A stretch of DNA of 64,000 nucleotides from Antarcticimicrobium sediminis (GCF_004348975.1 NZ_SMFP01000006.1:124001-188000); one strand, 5' to 3'. Positions 42,219-53,298 are shown, counted from the stretch's first letter. The notes: generated by a model from the sequence alone, not told the origin. Made by a program: numbers and translations.

Positions 42219-44407
42219 AGACCCCCCAAACCCTCCTTAAAATCGTGACCTTTGTCACCGTGATGCTCCTGAGTGGGCTTCCGGCAGCGGCGCAGTCTGT
42301 GCTGTCCACGCTATTGCCCAAGGTTCAGGTCACAGACCTGGTCGAAGGGGCCGATGCCTTTGGTGAGATCCACGCGGATCTTCCCGTAGTGCAGATCCTT
42401 AAGGGCGGGGAGCGCATTGGCTGGGCCTTCGTCACCTCGGATTTCGTCTCGACCACCGGCTATTCCGGCAAACCCATCCATACAATGGTTGCCGTGGACG
42501 ACGCCGCGCAGGTGATCGGGGTGCAACTGGTCAAACACTCTGAACCGATCGTGCTGATCGGGATTCCCGACAAAAAGATAAAGGCGCTGGTGGCCGGATA
42601 CCGGGGGCTGGACCTTGTGGCCGAGGCTGAACAGGGCGGCACCGCGCACCAACTCGATATCATTTCCGGCGCGACCGTCACGATCATGGTGATCGACGAC
42701 TCCATCATCCGGGCCGGGATCAAGGTTGCGCGCCAGCTTGGGCTCGGCGGTCTGGTGGTCGAAGAGGCGGGAACCGGACCGCAGTTCGAGATAGACCCCG
42801 ATGCAAAGGCCGCCCCCGGTTGGATGACGCTTGAGGGGGACGGAACCCTGCGCCGTCTGTCGTTGGACGTGGGGCAGATCAACGCGGCCTTCGCCGCAAT
42901 GGACGACCCGCGCGCCGCCAAGCGCGCGCTGACCGAGGCCCCCGAAACGACATTCATCGAAATGCAGGCCGCGCTTGTATCCCAGCCCGGAATCGCGCGG
43001 GCGCTGCTGGGGGATGCGGAAGCTAAAAATCTGGACGCTTGGTTGGAAGACGGCGATCAGGCGGTCGCGATCTTCGGCCGCGGGCTCTATTCCTTCAAGG
43101 GGTCAGGTTATGTGCGGGGGGGCATCTTTGACCGGATCGTCCTGATTCAGCACGATGTTTCGGTCCGGTTCCGGGACCGGATGCACAAGCGCATCAACAC
43201 CGTCGCCGCTAGCGGCGCGCCGGTGTTCAATGAGGCGGACCTGTTCAAGATCCCCGCCGACAGCAACTTTGACCCGACCCAGCCGTTTCGAATCCAGCTT
43301 TTGGTGCACCGGGATGTGGGCGCGATCGAAAAGGTCTTTACCACCTTCGATCTGGGCTATCGGTTGCCGGACAAATACCAACGCTCCGTTGCGCCGCTGC
43401 CAGTGGCAGACCTGCCCGAAGGCGTCGCAGAGGTGACCTCGCAATCCGAGGCCGACGCGCATCAGGCGCTGTGGAAGCGGATCTGGGCCGGCAAGACGAC
43501 CGAGATCATCGTGTTGGGGGTCTTGCTGACCCTGCTGACCGGGGTCTTCTTCTTCCAGTCCTTCGCAACCCGGAATGAGCGCGCCTTCTTCTGGTTCCGC
43601 ATCGGGTTCCTGACCGTCACGCTGGTCTATCTGGGCTGGTACGCCAAGGCGCAGCTGTCTGTCGTCAACCTGATGGCGCTGTTCGGCTCGTTCATGTCGG
43701 GGTTCAGTTGGCAGGCCTTCCTGCTGGACCCGCTGACCTTCATCCTGTGGTTCTCGGTCGCGGCGGCGCTGCTGTTCTGGGGGCGCGGGGCCTATTGTGG
43801 CTGGCTGTGTCCGTTCGGTGCGCTGCAGGAACTGTTGAACCGGGTGGCCAAGGCGCTGCACATCCCGCAATGGACCCTGCCATGGGGGCTGCATGAACGC
43901 CTGTGGCCGTTGAAGTACATGATTTTTCTTGGCCTCTTCGGGGTGTCGCTGACCAGCATCGAGCAGGCCGAGCATCTGGCCGAAGTCGAGCCGTTCAAGA
44001 CGGCGATCATCCTCAACTTCGTGCGTGCTTGGCCGTTCGTGGCCTATGTTGCCGCCCTGCTGATCGCCGGGCTGTTCGTCGAACGCTTTTTCTGCCGCTA
44101 TCTGTGCCCGCTGGGCGCTGCGCTGGCCATTCCGGCGCGGCTGCGGATGTTTGACTGGCTGAAGCGGTATCATGAATGCGGCAACCCCTGTCAGACCTGC
44201 GCGCATCAATGTCCGGTGCAGGCGATCCACCCGACCGGGGAAATCAACCCGAACGAATGCATCAACTGCCTGCATTGTCAGGTGCTTTATCAGTCCACCA
44301 CCACCTGCCCGGTTGTCATCAAGAAGCTGAAGCGGCGCGCCAATGTTGGCGCCGCCCCTGATCTTTCGCGCGACATTTCGGGGCATCCGAACCTACGCAA
44401 AACCTAA
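42215..44407 (+). CDS. nosR: NosR, membrane flavo-iron-sulfur protein for N2O reduction
   Basis: A 730-residue protein with a signal segment, a periplasmic FMN-binding domain of about 380 residues ('[20 protein letters not shown]' carries the SGAT flavinylation motif near residue 150), about five membrane helices (430-640), two CxxxCP motifs facing the cytoplasm (CGWLCP, CRYLCP) and a C-terminal ferredoxin-type region ([20 protein letters not shown]). It is needed for nosZ expression and electron delivery to N2O reductase. Length matches the family. Confidence 0.96.
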   Translation: MKTPQTLLKIVTFVTVMLLSGLPAAAQSVLSTLLPKVQVTDLVEGADAFGEIHADLPVVQILKGGERIGWAFVTSDFVSTTGYSGKPIHTMVAVDDAAQVIGVQLVKHSEPIVLIGIPDKKIKALVAGYRGLDLVAEAEQGGTAHQLDIISGATVTIMVIDDSIIRAGIKVARQLGLGGLVVEEAGTGPQFEIDPDAKAAPGWMTLEGDGTLRRLSLDVGQINAAFAAMDDPRAAKRALTEAPETTFIEMQAALVSQPGIARALLGDAEAKNLDAWLEDGDQAVAIFGRGLYSFKGSGYVRGGIFDRIVLIQHDVSVRFRDRMHKRINTVAASGAPVFNEADLFKIPADSNFDPTQPFRIQLLVHRDVGAIEKVFTTFDLGYRLPDKYQRSVAPLPVADLPEGVAEVTSQSEADAHQALWKRIWAGKTTEIIVLGVLLTLLTGVFFFQSFATRNERAFFWFRIGFLTVTLVYLGWYAKAQLSVVNLMALFGSFMSGFSWQAFLLDPLTFILWFSVAAALLFWGRGAYCGWLCPFGALQELLNRVAKALHIPQWTLPWGLHERLWPLKYMIFLGLFGVSLTSIEQAEHLAEVEPFKTAIILNFVRAWPFVAYVAALLIAGLFVERFFCRYLCPLGAALAIPARLRMFDWLKRYHECGNPCQTCAHQCPVQAIHPTGEINPNECINCLHCQVLYQSTTTCPVVIKKLKRRANVGAAPDLSRDISGHPNLRKT

Positions 44408-44430
44408 ACCGCAGCCTGAAAGGAAATATG

Positions 44431-46371
44431 ATGTCTGAGGGAAAGAAAATGCCGATCTCACGCCGCAATCTGTTGGGCGCGACCGCCGGGGGTGCCGCGC
44501 TTGCCGGGGCCTTTGGCTCGCGCGCGTTGCTGACCGGGTCCGCCGTTGTTGGGGCCGCCACGCTGGCGGGCACCACAAGTGCGCGTGCTGCCACAGGTGC
44601 CGAAGTCGGCCCGGGCCAGCTTGACGAGTACTATGGCTTCTGGTCGTCCGGCCAATGCGGCGAAATGCGCATTCTGGGGATCCCGTCCATGCGCGAGTTG
44701 ATGCGTATTCCGGTGTTCAACACATGCTCGGCCACCGGCTGGGGGATCACCAATGAATCCAAGAAGATCCTGACCGAGGGCCTTCTGCCCGAGACCAAGG
44801 AATATCTGGCCGCGAATGGCCACGAATTCCCGCCCAACGGCGATTTGCACCACCCGCACATGTCCTTCACCGAAGGCACCTATGACGGTCGCTTCATGTT
44901 CATGAATGACAAGGCCAACACCCGTGTCGCCCGCGTGCGCTGTGATGTGATGAAATGCGACAAGATCATCGAGATCCCCAACGCCAAGGCGATCCACGGT
45001 CTGCGCCCGCAGAGATGGCCACGCACCAACTATGTCTTCTGTAATGGCGAAGACGAGGTGCCGATGATCAACGACGGCAAGATCTTGGACGAGCCGGAGA
45101 AGTATGTGAACTTCTACACCGCCGTGGATGCCGACGAGATGAAAGTCGCATGGCAGGTGATGGTAAGCGGTAACCTCGACAACACCGATTGCGACTATGA
45201 GGGCAAATACGCCTTCTCGACCTCCTACAACTCGGAAATGGGCATGAATCTGGCCGATATGACCGAGTATGATATGGACCATGTTGTCGTCTTCAACATT
45301 GCAGAGATCGAAAAGGGCATCGAGAATGGCGACTTTCAGGAACTGAACGGTGTCAAGGTTCTGGACGGTCGCAAGGGTCAGAACAAGAAATACACCCGCT
45401 ATATCCCGATCCCGAACAACCCGCATGGCTGCAACATGGCGCCGGACAAGATCCACCTGTGCATCGCGGGCAAACTGTCGCCCACGGTTTCGGTGATCGA
45501 CGTGCGCAAGCTGGATGCGGTGTTCAACGAGGATGCAGATCCGCGCAGCGTCGTGGTTGCTGAACCGGAGCTGGGGCTTGGGCCGCTTCACACCTGTTTC
45601 GACGGTGAGGGCAACGCGTTCACCACGCTGTTCCTCGACAGTCAGGTGGTCAAGTGGAACATCGAAAAGGCGGTTCAGCTTTTCAATGGCGAGGATGTGG
45701 ATCCGATCATCACCAAGCAGGACGTCCATTACCAGCCCGGCCACAACTCGACCGTGATGGGGGAAACGTTGGAGGCCAGCGGCAAGTACTATCTGTCGAT
45801 GAACAAGTTCTCCAAGGATCGGTTCCTCAACGTTGGCCCGCTGAAGCCCGAGAACGAACAGCTGTTCGCGATTGACGGCGACAAGATGACCCTGATCCAT
45901 GAGGGCCCGACCTTTGCCGAGCCGCATGATGCAATCATCGTCGATCCCAGCAAGGTGAAACCGGTCTCTGTTTGGGATCGCAACGACCGGATGTGGGCCG
46001 ATGCGCGCAAACAGGCCGAAGCGGATGGTATCGATCTGGATGACTGGCAGGACACCGTCATTCGCGACGGCAAAAAGGTGCGGGTCTACATGTCCAGCAA
46101 TGCGCCGCAGTTCTCGCTCGAGTCCTTTACGGTCCAGCAGGATGACGAGGTGACGGTCTATGTCACCAACCTTGATGACATCGACGACCTGACCCACGGG
46201 TTTACCATGGGGAACCATGCCGTCGCGATGGAGGTCGCGCCGCAAGCCACGTCCTCGGTCACCTTTATCGCGTCGCGGCCGGGTGTCTACTGGTACTACT
46301 GCCAGTGGTTCTGCCACGCACTCCACATGGAAATGCGGGGCCGGATGTTTGTCGAGCCGAAGGCAAGCTAA
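44431..46371 (+). CDS. nosZ: Nitrous-oxide reductase NosZ (clade I, Tat-exported)
   Basis: A 646-residue periplasmic copper enzyme reducing N2O to N2. A twin-arginine signal ([19 protein letters not shown]) marks clade I. The CuZ His ligands begin with DLHHPHMSF (about residue 143), with further His in 'NNPHGCNM' and 'GPLHTCF'. The C-terminal CuA motif [12 protein letters not shown] (about residue 622) is complete. ATG 44431 is chosen because AGGA at 44421-44424 has better spacing than for ATG 44428. Confidence 0.97.
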   Translation: MSEGKKMPISRRNLLGATAGGAALAGAFGSRALLTGSAVVGAATLAGTTSARAATGAEVGPGQLDEYYGFWSSGQCGEMRILGIPSMRELMRIPVFNTCSATGWGITNESKKILTEGLLPETKEYLAANGHEFPPNGDLHHPHMSFTEGTYDGRFMFMNDKANTRVARVRCDVMKCDKIIEIPNAKAIHGLRPQRWPRTNYVFCNGEDEVPMINDGKILDEPEKYVNFYTAVDADEMKVAWQVMVSGNLDNTDCDYEGKYAFSTSYNSEMGMNLADMTEYDMDHVVVFNIAEIEKGIENGDFQELNGVKVLDGRKGQNKKYTRYIPIPNNPHGCNMAPDKIHLCIAGKLSPTVSVIDVRKLDAVFNEDADPRSVVVAEPELGLGPLHTCFDGEGNAFTTLFLDSQVVKWNIEKAVQLFNGEDVDPIITKQDVHYQPGHNSTVMGETLEASGKYYLSMNKFSKDRFLNVGPLKPENEQLFAIDGDKMTLIHEGPTFAEPHDAIIVDPSKVKPVSVWDRNDRMWADARKQAEADGIDLDDWQDTVIRDGKKVRVYMSSNAPQFSLESFTVQQDDEVTVYVTNLDDIDDLTHGFTMGNHAVAMEVAPQATSSVTFIASRPGVYWYYCQWFCHALHMEMRGRMFVEPKAS

Positions 46372-46374
46372 GCC

Positions 46375-47706
46375 ATGTTGCGCTCCCTGATCCTTGTGCT
46401 GTCACTGCTGACCGCGCTGCCCCTTTGGGCAGCGGAGGTTCAGGTGCTGCCGGGGACGGGGAGCCTTGCCAAAGCCATCGCCGGGGCCAGCCCCGGCGAT
46501 GTGCTGAAACTTGAACCCGGCCGCTATGAAGGCGGCGTGGTGATCGACCGACCGCTGACGCTGACCGGCGGCGGCGCGGCCCTGATCGACGGATTGGGGG
46601 CCGGCACCGTCGTGACGATCGATGCGCCTGACGTTGCCGTCAGGGGGATGACCGTCACCGGATCGGGGATGGACAGTGCGGCGCTGGACGCCGGTATCAA
46701 GATCCTCAAGAAAGCCGACCGCGCGGTGGTCGAAGACAACCGCCTGCTTGGCAATCTGCACGGCGTCGACGTGCATGGCGGGCGGGATGCGCAGGTCCGG
46801 GACAATATCATCGAAGGTACGCGCAACCCGCGCATGAATGATCGTGGCAACGGGATCTATGTCTGGAACGCGCCGGGAACTTTGGTCGAGGGCAACTCTG
46901 TCCGCTGGGGCCGCGACGGGATCTTTTCCAACGCATCCCGCACCGGCACCTATCGCAACAACTTGTTCCGCGATCTGCGCTTTGCCGTGCACTATATGTA
47001 CACAAATGACTCCGAAGTCTCGGGCAACGTGTCCATCGGCAACCACCTTGGATATGCGATCATGTTCTCCAACAAGGTGGTCGTGAAGGATAATCTGAGC
47101 CTGTCCGACATCAGCCACGGCGTGATGCTGAACTATGCCAACAACGCCGATGTGTCCGGAAATCTGGTGCGCGGCGGGGCGAACCGTTGCACCTTCATCT
47201 ACAACGCCCACAAGAACCTGATCTATGGCAACCGTTTTGAGGGCTGCAATATCGGTATCCATTTCACCGCCGGGTCCGAACGCAACGCGCTGACCGGAAA
47301 TGCCTTCATCGGCAACCGGACGCAGGTGAAATACGTCGGAACCCGCGATGTCGAATGGAGCTTTGAGGGGCGTGGCAATTACTGGTCGGACCATCCCGGG
47401 TTTGATCTGGATGGCGACGGGATCGCCGACAGTCCCTTTCGCCCCAATGACCTGATGGATCACATCCTGTGGTCGCAACCGGCCGCATCCTTGCTGACCG
47501 GGGCCCCCGCGGTGCAGTTGATCCGCTGGGCGCAAGCCAGCTTTCCGGCGACATTGCCCGGCGGCGTGGTGGACAGCGCCCCCCTTATGACCGCACCGAC
47601 GATTGCGGTCCCATCCGAATACACCGTGATGGAGGCCGAAGCGGTCGCCAGACGGAATGAAAGTGGTCTTGATGACATCGACGTTGACGATTTCACATCT
47701 CACTAA
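46375..47706 (+). CDS. nosD: NosD, periplasmic beta-helix protein for CuZ assembly
   Basis: A 443-residue protein with a signal peptide (LILVLSLLTALPLWA) and many right-handed beta-helix (CASH) repeats such as 'NLHGVDVHGGRDAQVRDNII', 'NNADVSGNLVRGG' and 'NLIYGNRFEGCNIGIHF'. NosD works with the ABC transporter NosFY in supplying sulfur or copper for the CuZ centre. It begins 3 bp after the nosZ stop and overlaps nosF by about 35 bases. Confidence 0.95.
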   Translation: MLRSLILVLSLLTALPLWAAEVQVLPGTGSLAKAIAGASPGDVLKLEPGRYEGGVVIDRPLTLTGGGAALIDGLGAGTVVTIDAPDVAVRGMTVTGSGMDSAALDAGIKILKKADRAVVEDNRLLGNLHGVDVHGGRDAQVRDNIIEGTRNPRMNDRGNGIYVWNAPGTLVEGNSVRWGRDGIFSNASRTGTYRNNLFRDLRFAVHYMYTNDSEVSGNVSIGNHLGYAIMFSNKVVVKDNLSLSDISHGVMLNYANNADVSGNLVRGGANRCTFIYNAHKNLIYGNRFEGCNIGIHFTAGSERNALTGNAFIGNRTQVKYVGTRDVEWSFEGRGNYWSDHPGFDLDGDGIADSPFRPNDLMDHILWSQPAASLLTGAPAVQLIRWAQASFPATLPGGVVDSAPLMTAPTIAVPSEYTVMEAEAVARRNESGLDDIDVDDFTSH

Positions 47707-48568
47707 GGCCTTTGGCCCCGTGCGGGCGCTGTCCGACGTCTCGCTGCGGGTGGACCCGGGCGAGCGTGTGGCGCTGCTGGGCCATAATGGTGCGGGCAAA
47801 TCCACCCTGATGAAGGTGATCCTGGGCCTGATCGCGCCGGACGGGGGCGAGATTGCGGTCTGTGGCTCGGCGCCGGGGCAGGCGGGCGCGCGCGCGCAGG
47901 TTGCCTATCTCCCTGAAAACGCGACCTTCCACTCTGCCCTGACCGGGGTCGAGCAGATCAGCTATTACATGCGTTTGCGCCATGTCGACCCGGCAGGCGC
48001 GATGGACCTGCTGGATCGCGTCGGGCTGGCCTTTGCGGCGCGGCGTCGGATTGGCACCTATTCCAAGGGTATGCGCCAGCGCGTCGGTCTTGCTCAGGCT
48101 CTGATCGGGCATCCCAACCTTTTGGTGCTGGATGAGCCGACCAGCGGGCTTGATCCCGTATCGCGGCGCGATTTCTATGAGCTTCTGGACAAGCTGGCCG
48201 CAGATGGTGCGGCGATCCTGCTGTCGAGCCATGCCCTGACCGAAGTCGAGGCGCGCACCGACCGTTTGCTGATCCTGTCTGGTGGTCGACTGGTGGCTTC
48301 CGGGACATTGCCCGAATTGCGGCGCGAGGCGGCGCTGCCGGTGGCCATGCATGTCACTGCGCTCAATGGCTATGAACCCGACATTCTGGCGGCGCTGCCC
48401 GATGCGATCCGCGTCAATGGCGGTCTGCACCTGACCTGCGCACAAGACGAGAAGCTGGCCACGCTCGCCCGCATCTCGGCGCTGCGGTCCAAGGTTGCGG
48501 ACCTTGACGTCATCCCGCCCAGTCTTGAGGACATCTATAGCTATTTCAGCCGGAGGGATGGCCAATGA
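47672..48568 (+). CDS. nosF: NosF, ABC transporter ATPase
   Basis: A 298-residue ATPase with Walker A LGHNGAGKST, signature YSKGMRQR and Walker B LLVLDEPTSGLDP. ATG 47672 (MTSTLTISHLTKAFG) is chosen; the frame is open 15 bases further upstream. It overlaps nosD and is coupled to nosY by ATGA. Confidence 0.95.
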   Translation: MTSTLTISHLTKAFGPVRALSDVSLRVDPGERVALLGHNGAGKSTLMKVILGLIAPDGGEIAVCGSAPGQAGARAQVAYLPENATFHSALTGVEQISYYMRLRHVDPAGAMDLLDRVGLAFAARRRIGTYSKGMRQRVGLAQALIGHPNLLVLDEPTSGLDPVSRRDFYELLDKLAADGAAILLSSHALTEVEARTDRLLILSGGRLVASGTLPELRREAALPVAMHVTALNGYEPDILAALPDAIRVNGGLHLTCAQDEKLATLARISALRSKVADLDVIPPSLEDIYSYFSRRDGQ

Positions 48569-49389
48569 TCAAGCGCATCCTCGCCACGGCAGTCACGGAA
48601 CTGCACATTGCCCGGCGCAACCGCTGGGTGCTGATCGCCGTGCTTCTGATGGTGGTCTTTTCCCTCGTACTGTCGGCGGCCGGATCGGCGCCGACCGGGG
48701 CGTTGGGCGCTGATCGATTGTCGGTTGTCGTGGCCTCGCTGACCTCGCTATCGGTCTATCTGGTGCCCCTAGTGGCGCTCTTGATGTCGTTTGACGCTGT
48801 CGCGGGCGAGGTCGAGCGTGGGACGTTGCCGCTGCTTTTGACCTATCCGGTGGCCCGTTGGGAAGTTCTGGCCGGCAAGCTTTTGGCGCATACGGCCATT
48901 CTGGTCGTCGCGATCATTGCCGGTTATGGCGCGGCGGCGGTTGTCACGATCGTGTCCGATCCTGCGGCCGTGTCGGGGCTGGGCGCGCTCTGGCGGCTGA
49001 CATGGACCTCGGTCTTGCTGGGCGCGACGTTTCTGGGGATCGGCTATGCGCTGTCGTCACTGGCGCGCGGCGTTTCGGGGGCGGCGGGTCTGGCCATCGG
49101 GCTGTGGCTTGGTCTGGTCGTATTGTACGATCTGGGTCTGCTGGCGGCGGTTGTGCTCGACAATGGCGGAGCCTTCACGACCCATGTTTTTCCCGCTGCC
49201 TTGCTTGCCAACCCGGCGGATGCCTTTCGTCTGTTCAACCTGACCGCCGCGCAGGCCACGGCGGCCGCCTCGGGCGTCGGCGGTGCGGCCAACGCCATTC
49301 CCTTGTGGCAATCCCTGTCGTCCATACTGGTCTGGCCTCTGCTGTCGTTGGGGCTGGCGGCGCTGACCTTTCGCAGGGTCGAGCCATGA
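48565..49389 (+). CDS. nosY: NosY, ABC transporter permease
   Basis: A 274-residue membrane protein with six predicted helices. The N-terminal helix region is 'RRNRWVLIAVLLMVVFSLVL'; 'SFDAVAGEVERGTLPLLLTY' matches ABC-2-type permeases of the NosY family. It pairs with NosF and NosD. It overlaps nosF and nosL by ATGA. Confidence 0.94.
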   Translation: MIKRILATAVTELHIARRNRWVLIAVLLMVVFSLVLSAAGSAPTGALGADRLSVVVASLTSLSVYLVPLVALLMSFDAVAGEVERGTLPLLLTYPVARWEVLAGKLLAHTAILVVAIIAGYGAAAVVTIVSDPAAVSGLGALWRLTWTSVLLGATFLGIGYALSSLARGVSGAAGLAIGLWLGLVVLYDLGLLAAVVLDNGGAFTTHVFPAALLANPADAFRLFNLTAAQATAAASGVGGAANAIPLWQSLSSILVWPLLSLGLAALTFRRVEP

Positions 49390-49952
49390 AGTTCGTCCTG
49401 ATCCCCCTGCTGCTGCTGGTGCTGACAGCCTGCAAGGACGAGACGGCGCAGGAAACCGCCGCCGCCCCGCTGAGCCGGGATGCCGTTGGTCATTACTGTC
49501 AGATGGGTCTGCTTGAACATGATGGCCCCAAGGCACAGGCACATCTGGCCGGGTTGCCGGGGGCGCCGCTGTTCTTCAGTCAGGTGCGCGATGTGGTGGC
49601 CTATATGCGGATGCCCGAGCAGAGCCACGACATCCTTGCCGTCTGGGTCAGTGACATGGGGGCGCCCGACGCCACATGGGACTCCCCCGGTGCGACCAAT
49701 TGGATCGCCGCCAAGGATGCCATCTATGTTGTCGGAAGTCGCGTCGTCGGGGGCATGGGGGCACCTGAAATCGTGCCGTTTTCCGACCCTGAGAAAGCCG
49801 CCCGCTTTGCCGACCTCAACGGTGGGCAGATCATGGGTCTGGACGAGATACCGGACAGTGCCGTTCTGGCTCCCGTTGCCCTGGACGGCGACACGACCGA
49901 ATCCGAATTTGAAAATCGCTTGCGCGCGCTGTCGCGCATATCTGGAGAGTAA
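49386..49952 (+). CDS. nosL: NosL, copper-binding lipoprotein
   Basis: A 188-residue lipoprotein with lipobox LTAC (Cys16). The Cu(I)-binding motif is in YCQMGLLEHDGPKAQ (about residue 38). 'QVRDVVAYMRMPEQSHDI' and 'YVVGSRVVGGMGAPEIVPF' match NosL. It delivers copper to NosZ. It overlaps nosY by ATGA. Confidence 0.93.
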   Translation: MKFVLIPLLLLVLTACKDETAQETAAAPLSRDAVGHYCQMGLLEHDGPKAQAHLAGLPGAPLFFSQVRDVVAYMRMPEQSHDILAVWVSDMGAPDATWDSPGATNWIAAKDAIYVVGSRVVGGMGAPEIVPFSDPEKAARFADLNGGQIMGLDEIPDSAVLAPVALDGDTTESEFENRLRALSRISGE

Positions 49953-49956
49953 GAGC

Positions 49957-50865
49957 ATGACAAATCGCCGCCGTTTCCTTGCGATCAGCGCCGCCGCCTT
50001 GGCCGTTCCGGGCATGGGCCGTGCTGATCCGATTTATACCTGGCAGGGTGCAGCCCTTGGTGCGCGCGCCACGCTGCGTCTGGCCCATCCCGAGGCCAAG
50101 GCGATCAGCGCGCGTGTCGCCGCCGAAATCTCGCGGCTTGAGGACGTCTTCAGTCTTTACCGCCCGGACAGTGCGCTGTCGCAGTTGAACCGGACCGGCA
50201 CTTTGCAAGATCCGCCGTTTGATTTGCTGGACTGTCTGTCGCTTGCAGGGGCGGTTCACCGTGCCAGCGATGGCCGGTTCGACCCCACCATCCAGCCGCT
50301 TTGGGCCACCTATGCCGAGGCGTCCGCGCGCGACATGATGCCGGAGCAACGCACTCTGGAAGCAGCCCGCGCCTTGACCGGCTGGACGCATGTGTCGCTC
50401 GATACCGGTGCCATCGCGATGCGGCCGGGCATGGCGATGACGCTGAACGGGATTGCGCAGGGATACATCGCCGACAGCGTGGCCAAACTGCTGACCGCCG
50501 AGGGGCTGAGCAATATCCTGATCGACACGGGCGAGTTTCGCGCCATCGGAGGGCGGCCCGAGGGTGGTGCGTGGCAGGTCAAACTGGCCGCTGGCGGTGA
50601 AGTGCCCCTTGTCACGCGTGCGCTTGCCACTTCGGCGCCGCTTGGCACGACGTTTGACGCGGGCGGGCAGGTGGGTCACATTCTGGATCCGCGCACTGGC
50701 CAGCCAACCCGCAGCACCTGGCGCGAGATCACCGTTTCTGCTGGATCTGCAGCGCTTGCCGATGCGCTGTCGACCGCGGCCTGCCTGTACCAGACGCGTT
50801 CGGAGATCGAGGCTTGTCTGGGGGCGTTTTCGAACGCCAAGTTGGAAGCCGTTGCAACCGTTTAA
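49957..50865 (+). CDS. nosX: NosX, ApbE-type FAD:protein FMN transferase
   Basis: A 302-residue protein with a twin-arginine signal (NRRRFLAISAAALAVPG). ApbE features are 'EISRLEDVFSLYRPDSALSQ', 'LNGIAQGYIADSVAKLLTAE', 'NILIDTGEFRAIGG' and 'HILDPRTGQPT'. NosX attaches FMN covalently to the SGAT threonine of NosR. It lies 4 bp after nosL and ends the nos operon. Confidence 0.93.
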   Translation: MTNRRRFLAISAAALAVPGMGRADPIYTWQGAALGARATLRLAHPEAKAISARVAAEISRLEDVFSLYRPDSALSQLNRTGTLQDPPFDLLDCLSLAGAVHRASDGRFDPTIQPLWATYAEASARDMMPEQRTLEAARALTGWTHVSLDTGAIAMRPGMAMTLNGIAQGYIADSVAKLLTAEGLSNILIDTGEFRAIGGRPEGGAWQVKLAAGGEVPLVTRALATSAPLGTTFDAGGQVGHILDPRTGQPTRSTWREITVSAGSAALADALSTAACLYQTRSEIEACLGAFSNAKLEAVATV

Positions 50866-50891
50866 GTTGCATTCGCTTGGCTGAGCCTATG

Positions 50892-50934
50892 GCACTGGGC
50901 CGATCTTCCCAGTGTTGGAAGACCGGCCCAGTGC
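50892..50934. terminator. Long hairpin between nosX and the convergent gene
   Basis: An 18-bp stem with one mismatch pairs 50892-50909 with 50917-50934 around a seven-base loop. It lies 27 bp after nosX and 12 bp before the stop of the minus-strand gene at 50947, so it probably ends transcription from both sides. Confidence 0.8.
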
Positions 50935-50946
50935 GCTGTAACGTCT

Positions 50947-52041
50947 TTAGGCGGAAAGTTCGCGTGTGGTGATCGTATAGGCAAAGCTGCCCGGGTCGAG
51001 CTCGTCGCGCCGTTCACCGCCAACCTCGGCTTGCGGATACATCAGGAACGGCAGTTCGCCGCCGGTGGCACCGGGCAGGATCACGTCATGCGCGACGTTA
51101 TAGGCAATCCAGTTCCCTTCCCACGCGCCGAAAAGGGTACGGCGCGCGTCCTTGACCTTGGGGGATTGCAACGTCAGCGTTTTCGGCGGCTCTTCCAGCA
51201 CGACCTTGCGCACGTCGGCAGGATCAACCGGGACCCAGCCAAAGCCGTCAAGGAAAACGTCGGCCCGACAGTGCTGGGCCTTCGTGATATTGGGCGATCC
51301 CGCGCCAAGGCTCTTGTAGCCGAAGGCAGAAGGGGCAACCCGCACCCCATAGACGTCGCGGGCCGGCAGCCCGACCGCGCGGGCAAGGCCGACATAGAGG
51401 GTGTTCAGATCGGCACATTTGCCGGTCAGGTCCCCCATGGTGAGCATCGAGGCGACATCGCCAAGCCCGCAACCGCGTGTGGCGGGGTTCCGTTCGGTGC
51501 TATCGACAACCCAGTCATAGATGCGGCGGGCCTTTTCAAGGTCGCTCGCGGCTCCGGCGGTGATCTCTTCCGCCGTGTCGCGGACGATTCCATCGGTCGG
51601 GACCAGCTTGGTCGGTGCGGTAAACCGCGCCCGCTCTTCCGGCGAAAGCGTTTGCGCTGGGTTGGACGCGGTCAGGTCGACCGCGCGGTTCTGTGTAGAG
51701 GCGGCAGATGTAACATCAAGGGTGGCTGCGCCTTCGCCCTTCGACCAGACAGCATGGACGAAGCGGGCCCCGGTGGCGTCGGTCTTCAGCGTGACTTCAT
51801 CGGCGTTCGAGGTCCACTGCGTGTCCCCGGCCTGCATCCAATCTCCTTCGGTGACGGAGGGGACCGGAACCCAGACCTGCGCCATGGCGCCGTCGCGCGA
51901 CAGTTCGACCCGGGTGCTGATTTCAAAGCGGCGCCAGCCGGCGGGGCGGGGGGCAAAGTCAGCCGCCGCAATCCGGGGCAGAGCCGCCGCAAGAACAGCC
52001 GCGCCGCCAAGCTTCATCGCATTTCTTCTGTCCAGAGCCAT
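50947..52041 (-). CDS. Transglutaminase-like exported protein
   Basis: A 364-residue protein with a twin-arginine-like signal (LDRRNAMKLGGAAVLAAALP). The transglutaminase core is present: catalytic Cys in TGKCADLNTLYVGLARAVGL (about residue 207), then His in 'KAQHCRADVFLDGFGWVPV' and Asp in PVDPADVRK. Prokaryotic members are usually peptidases or amide hydrolases of the envelope. It is convergent with nosX, and no partner gene is obvious. Confidence 0.85.
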   Translation of the reverse strand: MALDRRNAMKLGGAAVLAAALPRIAAADFAPRPAGWRRFEISTRVELSRDGAMAQVWVPVPSVTEGDWMQAGDTQWTSNADEVTLKTDATGARFVHAVWSKGEGAATLDVTSAASTQNRAVDLTASNPAQTLSPEERARFTAPTKLVPTDGIVRDTAEEITAGAASDLEKARRIYDWVVDSTERNPATRGCGLGDVASMLTMGDLTGKCADLNTLYVGLARAVGLPARDVYGVRVAPSAFGYKSLGAGSPNITKAQHCRADVFLDGFGWVPVDPADVRKVVLEEPPKTLTLQSPKVKDARRTLFGAWEGNWIAYNVAHDVILPGATGGELPFLMYPQAEVGGERRDELDPGSFAYTITTRELSA

Positions 52042-52317
52042 GGCTCTCTCTCCTTAAAGTCTTGTTGAAAATCTATTGTTGAGTCGGGGCCTGAATAGGC
52101 GGCGAATCCTGTGCGGACAAGGCCGCAGGCGTGTCGAGAGGCCAAATATCGCGCGGATCACCCCACGGGCGCGGCGGGGGCCACGCTGGGTTTGACGGTC
52201 TTGTCGTGGGGCATATCCACCGTGGTCGAGCTTGGACTTGAAATCCGGCCCCTGAACGATCGCCAGAGGCCGGAAAGGACCAGCCCGAAGGCGGGCCTGT
52301 TTCTCTGCGACGCAAGA

Positions 52318-53298
52318 TTAGCCGCGCAGCATAACCTTGCCGGAACGTCCCGGAGTCAAGGCGGCCTGAAGGGCGCCGGCAATCTCTTTGATCGGGTAGA
52401 CGCCCCCATCCGTGAGCACGAGCTCGCCCTTGGCGGTAAGTGTCACCAGTTCGGTGATCAGCCGTTTGCGCTGGTCCGGCGTCATCTCCTGACTGACGCG
52501 CGAGCCCCAGAACCCCTTGATCGTGATGTGTTTCATGATCAGCGGCCCCGAAGACAATGGCATCGGTGCGCCGGTTGCCGTACCAAAGATGACAAGCTCG
52601 CCATCCAGTCCCAGCAGGTCGACAAGATCAGCCGAGACATCCCCGCCGACCGAATCGATCGCGGAAACCGCGCCCGCATCGCCAATCAGATCGCGCGCCG
52701 CCTGCTTCCAGCCGGTATCAGAGGTGGAAAGGACGTTCTCGATCCCGAGATCCAGCAACTCTTGCACCGCGCCTGCTCGGCGCACGAGGCTTAACAGGGG
52801 GATGCCCCGCGCCTTGGCGAGGGTCGCCATGATCTTGCCGACGGCGCCATTGGCGGCGGTCTGAATGATCCAGTCGCCTTTCTTCGCCTTCAGGGTCTCC
52901 AGCAGCGACAGCGCGCTGAAGGGCATGGCGATCAGCTGCGCGCCCGCAACGTCCGAGATCGCATCAGGCAGCGGCAACACGCCATTGGCGGGCGCGACGA
53001 AGTATTCGGCCCAGGTGCCGTGTACCCCGGCGATCGTGACGCGTTTTCCGATCATCGCGGCATCGACATCCGTGCCGACCGCTTCGATGACACCCAAAGC
53101 TTCTGTGCCGCCAATGGCGCCCGGCAGGTCAGGTTTGTAGCCGTAGTTGCCGCGAATGGTCCAAAGATCGTGATTGTGGATCGGGGACAGGACCATCTTG
53201 ACAAGAACTTCGCCCGCGGCGGGTTTGGGGGTCGTGGTGTCGCGGGCGGTCAGGACGTCAGAGGGTTCACCGAATGTATCGTGGATTGCAGCCAGCAT
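52318..53298 (-). CDS. Zinc-independent MDR oxidoreductase (quinone-oxidoreductase type)
   Basis: A 326-residue medium-chain dehydrogenase/reductase. It has the N-terminal GroES-like domain ('PKPAAGEVLVKMVLSPIHNH'), GGTEALGVIEAVG and the nucleotide-binding motif 'IIQTAANGAVGKIMATLAKA'. The structural zinc Cys cluster is absent, which fits the quinone reductase/enoyl reductase branch using NADPH. It follows its TetR gene by 14 bp, so it is probably an electrophile-responsive reductase. Confidence 0.87.
   Translation of the reverse strand: MLAAIHDTFGEPSDVLTARDTTTPKPAAGEVLVKMVLSPIHNHDLWTIRGNYGYKPDLPGAIGGTEALGVIEAVGTDVDAAMIGKRVTIAGVHGTWAEYFVAPANGVLPLPDAISDVAGAQLIAMPFSALSLLETLKAKKGDWIIQTAANGAVGKIMATLAKARGIPLLSLVRRAGAVQELLDLGIENVLSTSDTGWKQAARDLIGDAGAVSAIDSVGGDVSADLVDLLGLDGELVIFGTATGAPMPLSSGPLIMKHITIKGFWGSRVSQEMTPDQRKRLITELVTLTAKGELVLTDGGVYPIKEIAGALQAALTPGRSGKVMLRG

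Noticed and set aside
44458-46326. 622-codon minus-strand open frame
   Set aside because: It is the antisense shadow of nosZ; it lacks any motif and a plausible start.
52042-52317. 80-codon minus-strand frame at 52073-52315
   Set aside because: It is rich in Pro, Arg and Ser like a non-coding frame in GC-rich DNA, and shows no start signal or family.
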